A stretch of 13,155 bases of DNA, taken from the NCBI GenBank assembly GCA_947629805.1, contig CANRFE010000027.1, forward strand, positions 1 to 13,155. Reading direction: 5' to 3'. Of this stretch, positions 6,948 through 12,675 are shown piece by piece. Made by a program: the position numbers and the translations under genes. The stretch's first letter is position 1. The number at the start of each line of letters is the position of its first letter. This stretch comes from an uncultured Clostridia bacterium (GTDB lineage Bacteria > Bacillota > Clostridia > TANB77 > CAG-508). The notes under the pieces were generated by a model. The model ran no database searches, was not told the origin of the DNA, and saw nothing but the letters and a program-made list of their open reading frames with translations.

Positions 6948-7166
6948 ATGGCAAAAGAAGATGTAATTGAAGTAGAAGGTACGGTAGTGGAAACATTGCC
7001 AAATACCAATTTTAAAGTAGAACTTGAAAATGGACATCAAATATTGGCTCATATTTCTGGAAAATTAAGAATGAATTACATTAAAATTTTACCAGGAGAC
7101 AAAGTAAAAGTAGAACTTTCTCCTTATGATTTAACAAGGGGTCGTATTACTTGGAGAGCAAAATAG
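6948..7166 (+). CDS. infA: Translation initiation factor IF-1
   Basis: IF-1 binds the ribosomal A site during initiation and assists IF-2 and IF-3. The 72-residue protein is a single OB-fold: MAKEDVIEVEGTVVETLPN, FKVELENGHQILAHISGKLR, MNYIKILPGDKVKVELSPYDLTRGRI and a basic C-terminus. The ATG at 6948 is chosen over an in-frame ATG at 6936 because the GGAGG site (6938-6942) overlaps the upstream one and because MAKED is the family N-terminus. In many Clostridia a small KOW-domain gene separates map and infA; none is found here. A consensus promoter lies just upstream. Confidence 0.97.
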   Translation: MAKEDVIEVEGTVVETLPNTNFKVELENGHQILAHISGKLRMNYIKILPGDKVKVELSPYDLTRGRITWRAK

Positions 7167-7210
7167 AAGTATTATATAAGGAAAATTAAAAGGTATGTAT
7201 TACAAAAAAA

Positions 7211-7288
7211 TTATATGAAGTGCGACGTGAGATGTGTAAATTTCATTTAGCCTGTTATCTTATACATCTGACCTCACACATCATATAG
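7211..7288 (+). repeat. Long imperfect hairpin between infA and rpmJ
   Basis: Two 29-base arms (7211-7239 and 7260-7288) are complementary at about 23 positions plus one G-U pair, with scattered single mismatches and a 20-base loop. The best blocks are TATATGA with TCATATA and AGATGT with ACATCT. It has more G+C than its flanks and no T-tract follows, so it is not a simple terminator. It could be an RNA processing stem, a structured leader or a decayed palindromic element. No coding potential was seen. Confidence 0.55.
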
Positions 7289-7344
7289 GTACTACATAGT
7301 TTTAATAAAAAGGAAGGAAAATTATTGCAGGGGGTGTAGGAAAA

Positions 7345-7458
7345 ATGAAAGTAAGACCATCAGTAAAGAAAATTTGTGAAAAATGTAAAATTATTAAAAG
7401 AAAAGGTGTTATTAGGGTTATTTGTGAAAATCCAAAACACAAACAAAGACAAGGTTAA
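7345..7458 (+). CDS. rpmJ: 50S ribosomal protein L36 (bL36), zinc form
   Basis: L36 is the smallest large-subunit protein and a late-assembling zinc-bound structural element near 23S rRNA helices at the base of the L7/L12 side. The frame from ATG 7345 encodes 37 residues, MKVRPSVKKICEKCKIIKRK followed by GVIRVICENPKHKQRQG, exactly the family length. The zinc ligands C11, C14, C27 and H32 are all present, so this is the C+ type. A GGGGGTG site lies upstream. The gene is flanked on both sides by long hairpins, which is unusual in this otherwise compact operon. Confidence 0.96.
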   Translation: MKVRPSVKKICEKCKIIKRKGVIRVICENPKHKQRQG

Positions 7459-7481
7459 TTACATACCAAAATAAAGATATT

Positions 7482-7536
7482 AACACAAGTTTGGAAGCGG
7501 CTGTATAGCAAATAAGCTATCAATCAAATTTGTGTT
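7482..7536 (+). promoter_or_regulatory. Structured hairpin 1 of the rpsM leader
   Basis: The outer arms AACACAAGTTTG (7482-7493) and CAAATTTGTGTT (7525-7536) form 12 pairs including one G-U. Inside is a second 5-bp stem, ATAGC (7505-7509) and GCTAT (7516-7520), with loop AAATAA. An asymmetric internal loop separates them: GAAGCGGCTGT on the 5' side and CAAT on the 3' side. The shape, two stems with a large one-sided internal loop, resembles a protein- or ligand-binding RNA more than a terminator. Confidence 0.5.
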
Positions 7537-7544
7537 TATATACA

Positions 7545-7617
7545 TGTTGAAAAGAAAAGTGGAAAGACTGGGTCCTTTATACCAGTGCATTTCACCTTTC
7601 CTACTTTTTTTCCAACA
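7545..7617 (+). terminator. Structured hairpin 2 of the rpsM leader; possible attenuator or terminator
   Basis: The base TGTTG (7545-7549) pairs with CAACA (7613-7617). Above it an A-rich strand pairs with the run CTTTTTTT, then GGAAAG (7561-7566) pairs with CTTTCC, and an apical stem ACTGG/CCAGT carries loop GTCCTTTATA. The T7 tract at the 3' side could terminate transcription if the lower stem is open, so the element may switch between a long closed hairpin and a terminator. It ends about 45 bases before rpsM. Confidence 0.45.
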
Positions 7618-7661
7618 AACAAAGAAATATTTAGAAAAAAATTTGGAGGTGCTAAAAAAAT

Positions 7662-8027
7662 ATGGCTCGTATAGCAGGAGTAGATTTACCTAGAGAAAAG
7701 AGAATTGAAATAGGACTTACTTATATATATGGTATTGGACTATCCACTTCTCAAAAAGTATTAAAAGAAGCTGGAGTGAATCCAGATACCAGAGTAAAAG
7801 ACTTAACAGCAGAACAAGAGCAAGCAATTAGAAAGGCAATGGAAGGCATTACCGTAGAGGGAGATTTAAGAAGAGAAGTTGCCTTAAACATTAAAAGACT
7901 TACTGAAATTGGATGTTACAGAGGGTTAAGACATAGAAGAGGATTACCTGTAAGAGGACAAAGAACAAAAACAAATGCGCGTACAAGAAAAGGACCAAGA
8001 AAATTAGTAAGTAAAAGCAAGAAATAA
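7662..8027 (+). CDS. rpsM: 30S ribosomal protein S13 (uS13)
   Basis: S13 is in the 30S head, contacts P-site tRNA and forms bridges to L5. The 121-residue protein starts MARIAGVDLPREKRIEIGLT and has YIYGIG, then CYRGLRHRRGLPVRGQRTKT and ARTRKGP, all conserved. The C-terminal basic tail (KKLVSKSKK-like) reaches toward the P site. GGAGGT at 7645-7650 lies 11 bases before the ATG, slightly longer than its neighbours. It is the first gene of the classical alpha block and has a 203-base leader containing two hairpins. Confidence 0.98.
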   Translation: MARIAGVDLPREKRIEIGLTYIYGIGLSTSQKVLKEAGVNPDTRVKDLTAEQEQAIRKAMEGITVEGDLRREVALNIKRLTEIGCYRGLRHRRGLPVRGQRTKTNARTRKGPRKLVSKSKK

Positions 8028-8064
8028 GGATTGAAGAACAAGATAGTTAAGGAGGTAAGGTTAA

Positions 8065-8463
8065 ATGGCAAAGCCAGTAACAAAAAGAGCAACTACGAGA
8101 AAAAGAGATAGAAAAAATATTGAAAAAGGAATGGCACATATTCATTCTACTTTTAATAATACAATTGTTACCATTACAGATGTACAAGGAAATGCAATTT
8201 CTTGGGCAAGTGCAGGAGAATTAGGCTTCAAGGGTTCTAGAAAAAGTACACCATTTGCAGCAGGAGAAGCAGCAGAAACAGCAGCTAAAGCAGCTATGGA
8301 ACATGGGTTAAAATCAGTAGAAGTATATGTAAAAGGACCTGGTTCAGGACGTGAAGCTGCAATTCGTTCCTTACAAGCAGCCGGTTTAGAAATTAGTAGC
8401 ATTAAAGATGTTACGCCAATTCCACATAATGGTTGTAGACCACCAAAAAGACGTAGAGTATAA
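8065..8463 (+). CDS. rpsK: 30S ribosomal protein S11 (uS11)
   Basis: S11 forms the 30S platform near the mRNA exit and Shine-Dalgarno helix. The 132-residue protein contains AHIHSTFNNTIVTITD, SAGELGFKGSRKSTPFAAG, VKGPGSGREAAIRSLQAAGL and the invariant C-terminus IPHNGCRPPKRRRV, whose Asn-Gly is the site that becomes isoaspartate in some bacteria. A TAAGGAGGT ribosome-binding site is present. The gene lies 37 bases after rpsM and 35 before rpsD. Confidence 0.98.
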   Translation: MAKPVTKRATTRKRDRKNIEKGMAHIHSTFNNTIVTITDVQGNAISWASAGELGFKGSRKSTPFAAGEAAETAAKAAMEHGLKSVEVYVKGPGSGREAAIRSLQAAGLEISSIKDVTPIPHNGCRPPKRRRV

Positions 8464-8498
8464 AAGAGAAACAAATTAATAAGGAGGGAAATAGAAAA

Positions 8499-9125
8499 AT
8501 GGCAAGATATAAAGACGAACAATGTCGTGTTTGCCGTAGAGAAGGACAAAAGTTATTCTTAAAAGGTTCAAGATGTTATACGGATAAGTGCAGTATTTCA
8601 AGAAGAAATTATGCACCAGGACAAAATGGACAAAAAAAGAAAAAACTTTCTGAATATGGTACACAATTAAGAGAAAAACAAAAAACAAAAGCATTTTATG
8701 GAGTAAATGAAAAACAATTTAGAAAATATTTTGATATGGCTTCTAAAACAAAAGGTAAGACAGGTGAAGTTTTATTACAAATTCTAGAAAGTAGATTAGA
8801 TAATGTAGTTTACAGATTAGGTTATGGAGCTTCAAGAGCGCAAGCAAGAATGATGGTAACACATGGAGCTTTTGCAGTAAATGGACAAAAAGTAGATATA
8901 CCATCTTATTTAGTAAAAGCAGGAGATGTTATTTCTGTTAGAGAAATTAGAAAAGACAATGGAGCAATTAAAATAAATGTAGAAGATAATGCAGCAAGAC
9001 CTGTTCCAGAGTGGCTAGAAAAAGATATAGAAAAACTAAGCGGTAAAGTCATTCGACTAGCACAAAGAGAAGATGTTGATTTACCAGTAGAAGAGCACTC
9101 AATTGTAGAGTTATACTCGAAATAA
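8499..9125 (+). CDS. rpsD: 30S ribosomal protein S4 (uS4), zinc form
   Basis: S4 is a primary 16S rRNA binder that starts 30S assembly and lines the mRNA entrance. In several bacteria it represses its own mRNA. The 208-residue protein has an N-terminal zinc-finger-like cluster C9-x2-C12 and C26-x4-C31, then RRNYAPGQNGQ, and an S4 RNA-binding domain (about residues 98-160) with RLDNVVYRLGYGASRAQARMMV-type residues followed by HGAFAVNGQKVDIPSYLVKAGD. It lies between rpsK and rpoA as in E. coli and Clostridia. A strong AAGGAGGG site precedes the ATG. Confidence 0.98.
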   Translation: MARYKDEQCRVCRREGQKLFLKGSRCYTDKCSISRRNYAPGQNGQKKKKLSEYGTQLREKQKTKAFYGVNEKQFRKYFDMASKTKGKTGEVLLQILESRLDNVVYRLGYGASRAQARMMVTHGAFAVNGQKVDIPSYLVKAGDVISVREIRKDNGAIKINVEDNAARPVPEWLEKDIEKLSGKVIRLAQREDVDLPVEEHSIVELYSK

Positions 9126-9129
9126 TAGT

Positions 9130-9208
9130 TAGAAATTAGAAGGAAAAAAGAAGGAAGTAAAAACTTCGTAAGAAAAGGAAAAGGGAGAGAAGCTAATTTC
9201 TAGCTTCT
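9130..9208 (+). promoter_or_regulatory. Alternative RNA stems in the rpsD-rpoA gap
   Basis: Two pairings share bases. AGAAGCTA (9188-9195) pairs perfectly with TAGCTTCT (9201-9208) around ATTTC. Alternatively CTAATTTCTA (9193-9202) pairs perfectly with TAGAAATTAG (9130-9139), just after the rpsD stop. A further short GAAG/CTTC stem lies between them. The structures are mutually exclusive and lie about 12 bases before the AGGAGG site of rpoA. Confidence 0.45.
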
Positions 9209-9227
9209 AAGTAAATAGGAGGTAAAA

Positions 9228-10170
9228 ATGATAGAATTTGAAAGACCAAATATTAAATGCTTAGAAATAGACAATGAAACAAACTATGCAAAATTTGTTT
9301 GTGAACCATTAGAACGTGGTTATGGAGTAACAATAGGAAATTCACTAAGAAGAATCTTATTGTCCTCTTTACCAGGTGCTCACAAGTGTAAAAATAGAGG
9401 GTGTGGTACATGAATTTTCTACAATTGCTAACGTAGTAGAAGATGTACCAGAAATTATTGTAAATTTAAAAATGGTAAGATTAAAACTTCATGAAAACGA
9501 AGAAAAAGTGATTCGTATTGATGCAAAGGGTGAAGGAGAAGTAAAAGCAGGAGACATTATTACCGATAGTACAGTAGAAGTATTAAATCCAGATTTACAT
9601 ATTGCTACCTTAGCAGAAGGAGCACATCTACAAATGGAAATGACAGTAGACATGGGAAGAGGTTATAATTCTGCAGAGAAAAACAAGAAAGAAAACCAAC
9701 CATTAGGAGTATTACCAATTGACTCTATTTATACACCAGTAAAAAAAGTAAATTATGCGGTAGAAAATACAAGAGTTGGTCAAAATATTGACTATGATAA
9801 ATTAACTATCGAATTATGGACAGATGGAAGTTTGGCACCTTATGAAGCATTAAGTTTAGCTGCTAAAGTTATGACAAGTCACTTAGAATTGTTTATAGAT
9901 TTATCAGAAACAGCTAAAAATACACAAGTTATGATAGAAAAAGAAGAGGATAAAAAAGAAAAAGTTTTGGAAATGTCAATAGAAGACTTAGAATTGTCCG
10001 TAAGATCTTTTAATTGTCTAAAAAGAGCTGGTATTTCAACAGTAGAAGATATTACCAATATGACAGAATCCGAAATGATGAAAGTAAGAAACTTGGGCAA
10101 AAAATCACTAGATGAGGTAACTTTTAAATTACGTTCTTTAGGTTTAGATTTTGCCAAAGAAGAAGAGTAA
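9228..10170 (+). pseudogene. rpoA: RNA polymerase alpha subunit, split by a frameshift
   Basis: Alpha forms the dimer on which beta and beta' assemble; its C-terminal domain contacts UP elements and activators. The first frame (ATG 9228, AGGAGGT site) encodes MIEFERPNIK through TIGNSLRRILLSSLPGA (51 residues), then leaves the family and stops at TGA 9411. The rest, from TSVKIEGVVHEFS onward, is in the +1 frame to 10170, ending in an intact C-terminal domain (about residues 245-313). Family members read LPGAAVTSV, so the simplest reading is a 5-nt deletion near 9381. Restored length would be about 315, matching 314 in Bacillus. Since rpoA is essential and everything else is intact, a sequence or assembly error is most likely; a GTG at 9376 would give a protein lacking the dimerisation region. 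Confidence 0.93.
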
Positions 10171-10197
10171 AAATAGGAAAACAAGGAGGGAAACAAA

Positions 10198-10722
10198 GTG
10201 GCAATCAATAGAAAATTAGGTAGAACAACAGATATTCGTAAAGCAATGCTTAAGAGTGGACTAACAGATTTAATTTTACATGAAGAAATTAGAACCACAC
10301 AAGCAAGAGCAAAAGAATTAAAAGCAATGGCAGACAGCATTATTTCCTTAGCAATAAAAGAAAAAGATAATTTTGAAACAGTAGATGTAAAAGTAGTAAA
10401 AGCAAAATTAGATAGCAAAGGAAAGAAAGAAACAGAATTAGTAAAAAGCAAGAATGGCAAAGAATATTTAAGAGTTGTAAAAGAAGAAAAAACAGAAAAA
10501 AGACAAAAAGATATGCCAAGTAGATTAAATGCAAGAAGAAAAATGATGAAAATGTTAAATAAGGTAAAAGACGAAAAAGGAAATAATATTGACTTACCTG
10601 CAAAATTATTCAATGAAATCGCACCAAAATATGAAGGACGTGTAGGAGGTTATACACGTATTCTAAAAATTGGACAAAGAAGAGGAGACGCAGCAGAAGT
10701 TGTTATTTTGCAATTAGTTTAA
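10198..10722 (+). CDS. rplQ: 50S ribosomal protein L17 (bL17) with an internal insertion, GTG start
   Basis: L17 is a bacterial large-subunit protein near the peptide exit tunnel. The ends are canonical: AINRKLGRTTDIRKAMLKSG and TTQARAKELKAMADSIISLA at the N-terminus, LNARRKMMKML, LFNEIAPKYEGRVGGYTRI and GQRRGDAAEVVILQLV at the C-terminus. The protein is 174 residues against the usual 112-130. About 50 extra residues, rich in Lys, Glu and Val (residues 55-107), sit between SLAIKEK and the LxARR motif. The frame is continuous, so this is a true insertion and not a frameshift. The GTG at 10198 follows an AAGGAGGG site. It is the last gene of the alpha block, before a terminator. Confidence 0.95.
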   Translation: MAINRKLGRTTDIRKAMLKSGLTDLILHEEIRTTQARAKELKAMADSIISLAIKEKDNFETVDVKVVKAKLDSKGKKETELVKSKNGKEYLRVVKEEKTEKRQKDMPSRLNARRKMMKMLNKVKDEKGNNIDLPAKLFNEIAPKYEGRVGGYTRILKIGQRRGDAAEVVILQLV

Positions 10723-10733
10723 GAAAAAAAGAT

Positions 10734-10770
10734 AAGAAGTTTTGTTAAGAAAAACAAAGCTTTTTATTTT
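10734..10770 (+). terminator. Intrinsic terminator after rplQ
   Basis: The arms 10734-10746 (AAGAAGTTTTGTT) and 10753-10765 (AACAAAGCTTTTT) pair over 13 positions with two wobbles and a 6-base loop, and run into TTTTTATTTT. It begins 12 bases after the rplQ stop and ends the long ribosomal transcription unit. Confidence 0.7.
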
Positions 10771-10794
10771 GCAATAAAAAATTATAAAAAAAGA

Positions 10795-10823
10795 TTGACA
10801 AAACAAAAACTTGTTTGTATAAT
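10795..10823 (+). promoter_or_regulatory. Perfect consensus promoter of recN
   Basis: TTGACA (10795-10800), a 17-base spacer and TATAAT (10818-10823) match the housekeeping consensus exactly. Transcription would start near 10830, about 27 bases before the recN ATG. The spacer and -10 lie inside a perfect inverted repeat, suggesting that a strong promoter is held down by a repressor. Confidence 0.88.
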
Positions 10824-10840
10824 AATACAAACAAGTTTTT
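10805..10840 (+). promoter_or_regulatory. Perfect 16-bp inverted repeat over the recN promoter, candidate operator
   Basis: The arm AAAAACTTGTTTGTAT (10805-10820) is repeated exactly in inverse (10825-10840) around AATA. It covers the spacer, the -10 and the start site. It does not contain the Firmicute LexA box GAAC-N4-GTTC. It ends in TTTTT and could also act as a terminator for readthrough transcripts from rplQ, so its role at DNA or RNA level is open. Confidence 0.7.
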
Positions 10841-10856
10841 GCAGTTGGAGGTTTTT

Positions 10857-12476
10857 ATGATTAGTACCATACAAATAAAAAATATAGGAATTATCAATGA
10901 TTTGAGCATTAATTTAGAAAATGGTTTGAATGTTTTAACAGGAGAAACAGGAGCAGGAAAAACCTTGCTTATTGATTCTTTAGGAATTATTTGTGGAGAT
11001 AGATTTTCAAAAGAAATGATTCGAACAGGGGAGGACTATTCTTATGTAGAAGCATGCATTTATCTTCCACAAAAAGAAAATGCAATAGAAGGAAACATTA
11101 TTGTATCAAGAGAAATTTATAGTAATGGCAGAAATACTTGTAAAATTAATGGAAGGCTAGTTACCGTTAATGAACTCAAAGAGTTTATGAAACAAGTGGT
11201 AGATATTCATGGGCAAAACGAAAATCAAACCTTATTAGAAAGTTCTTCTCATATTGGTTATTTAGATAGTTTTATTGGAAAAGAACTAGTATCTATAAAG
11301 CAAGAATATCGTAGCCTTTATGAAAAAAGGGAACAAATACAAAAAGAATTAAAAGAAAATTATGGGGACGAAAAGGAAAAACAAAGAAAATTAGATTTAT
11401 TGCAATATCAAGTGCAAGAAATTAGCGTGGCAAATTTACAAGAAGGAGAAGAGGAAATATTAGAAGAAAAGCGCAAAATTATGCTACATGCAGAAAAAAT
11501 AGAAGAGAATTTAAAAATAGCAGATGTTGCCTTAAACGAAAATGCAATCGATTTGCTTAGTGAAGCGATGAAAGCGTTGGAAAACATAGAAGAAATGGAT
11601 AAAAGTTACCAAGAAAAATTAGAACAGTTAAAAAATATTTATTATGAAGTACAAGAACTAGCAAGAGACATTCAAAATGCAAAAGGGCACACAGAATTTG
11701 AAGAAGCAGAAAGACAAGAAGTGGAAAAAAGATTAGATGCAATTTATTCTTTAAAAAGGAAATATGGCAATACTATAAAAGAAATTTTACAATATCAGCA
11801 ACAAATACAAGAAGAAATGGAACAAATCGAAAATAGGGAAGAAGAAAACCAAAAAAGATTACAAGAACAAGAAAAAATAGAAACACAAATGCGTAAATTA
11901 GCAGAAGAAATGACTAATTTAAGAACAATAGCAGCAAAAAAATTAGAAAATAGTATCAACGAGGAATTAGCAGAATTAGAAATGAAGCAAGCAAAATGCC
12001 ATATTGTGGTAAAAACAAGAGAAGAATTTAATAAAAATGGTTTAGATTACGTAGAATTTTTTATAGCTACTAATATAGGAGAAGAAGAAAAACCATTAAA
12101 TAAAATTGCCTCTGGAGGAGAAATGTCGAGAATCATGTTAGCGATGAAATCTGTTTTAAGTGAGGTAGATAGAATTCCTGTTCTTATTTTTGATGAAATA
12201 GATACAGGAATTAGTGGCCATGCTGCCAAAGCAGTAAGCAAAAAGATGAGAAAAATAGCAAAAAATCATCAGATTTTATGTGTAACGCATTTAGCCAATA
12301 TTGCAGCACAAGCAGAACATAATTATTATATTCATAAAATAGTAGAAGGCAATAAAACAAAAACGAAAGTAGAAAAATTAAACGACGAAAAAACTCTTCA
12401 AGAAATTGCAAGAATTGCAAGTGGAGATATCAATGCTATTTCACTAGAACATGCAAAACAATTAAGAGCTTCTTAA
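10857..12476 (+). CDS. recN: DNA repair protein RecN (SMC-like ATPase)
   Basis: RecN is an SMC-family ATPase that acts early in double-strand-break repair, gathering DNA ends on the nucleoid. The 539-residue protein has Walker A GETGAGKT (residues 29-36), a central charged coiled-coil region (about 150-390) rich in Glu, Lys and Gln, the signature ASGGEMSR (about 418-425), Walker B VLIFDEID (442-449) followed by TGISG, and the VTHLANIAAQA stretch. It is slightly shorter than the usual 550-570. The ATG at 10857 follows TTGGAGG (10845-10851); an in-frame TTG at 10815 is rejected because it lies inside the promoter. The gene stands alone between two terminators. Confidence 0.96.
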   Translation: MISTIQIKNIGIINDLSINLENGLNVLTGETGAGKTLLIDSLGIICGDRFSKEMIRTGEDYSYVEACIYLPQKENAIEGNIIVSREIYSNGRNTCKINGRLVTVNELKEFMKQVVDIHGQNENQTLLESSSHIGYLDSFIGKELVSIKQEYRSLYEKREQIQKELKENYGDEKEKQRKLDLLQYQVQEISVANLQEGEEEILEEKRKIMLHAEKIEENLKIADVALNENAIDLLSEAMKALENIEEMDKSYQEKLEQLKNIYYEVQELARDIQNAKGHTEFEEAERQEVEKRLDAIYSLKRKYGNTIKEILQYQQQIQEEMEQIENREEENQKRLQEQEKIETQMRKLAEEMTNLRTIAAKKLENSINEELAELEMKQAKCHIVVKTREEFNKNGLDYVEFFIATNIGEEEKPLNKIASGGEMSRIMLAMKSVLSEVDRIPVLIFDEIDTGISGHAAKAVSKKMRKIAKNHQILCVTHLANIAAQAEHNYYIHKIVEGNKTKTKVEKLNDEKTLQEIARIASGDINAISLEHAKQLRAS

Positions 12477-12478
12477 TA

Positions 12479-12519
12479 AAAATAAACATAGTAAGAAAAA
12501 GACTTACTATGTTTATTTT
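12479..12519 (+). terminator. Intrinsic terminator after recN
   Basis: A perfect 17-bp inverted repeat, AAAATAAACATAGTAAG (12479-12495) and its complement (12503-12519), encloses the loop AAAAAGA. The right arm ends in TTTATTTT. It begins 3 bases after the recN stop. The symmetric A/T flanks mean it could also work in the opposite direction. Confidence 0.85.
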
Positions 12520-12597
12520 ATGCAAGTAATTTATGCCTAAAAACCTTTTTATTACATGAAAGGATGAAAAAAATAGAATAAAATAAAAATAGAAATA

Positions 12598-12626
12598 TTG
12601 AAAAAAAAGAAGAAAAAGAGTATAAT
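12598..12626 (+). promoter_or_regulatory. Promoter of the pilin-like gene
   Basis: TTGAAA (12598-12603), a 17-base spacer and TATAAT (12621-12626) form a near-consensus promoter. The predicted leader is about 43 bases and holds the AAAGGAGG site (12660-12667). The rest of the 12520-12675 gap is A-rich and shows no other feature. Confidence 0.75.
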
Positions 12627-12675
12627 AAAAGTAGATATCTTATCAACATAAATAGGTTGAAAGGAGGAGATACAA

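Noticed and set aside
7167..7661. tRNA gene or known riboswitch in the gaps around rpmJ
   Set aside because: The hairpins do not make a cloverleaf, there is no T-arm GTTC motif, and no riboswitch core that I recognise is present.
9370..9390. Programmed +1 frameshifting in rpoA
   Set aside because: The junction GGT GCT C ACA has no known slippery motif, the zero-frame stop is ten codons away, and no rpoA is known to me to use recoding. Kept only as an alternative to test.
9376..10170. A separate gene starting at GTG 9376 encoding a shortened alpha subunit
   Set aside because: There is no ribosome-binding site before the GTG, and the product would lack the conserved dimerisation segment encoded just upstream in the other frame. 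It is the rest of rpoA.
9879..10613. Reverse-strand open frame of 244 codons across rpoA and rplQ
   Set aside because: It is rich in Phe, Leu and Ser as expected from the complement of Lys/Glu-rich coding DNA, and both sense genes are certain.
10815..10856. Upstream TTG start for recN adding 14 residues
   Set aside because: The codon lies inside the promoter and would precede the transcript start; the ATG at 10857 has a good GGAGG site and the family N-terminus.
10795..10860. Canonical Firmicute LexA box at recN
   Set aside because: No GAAC-N4-GTTC was found in the promoter region; the palindrome there has a different sequence.
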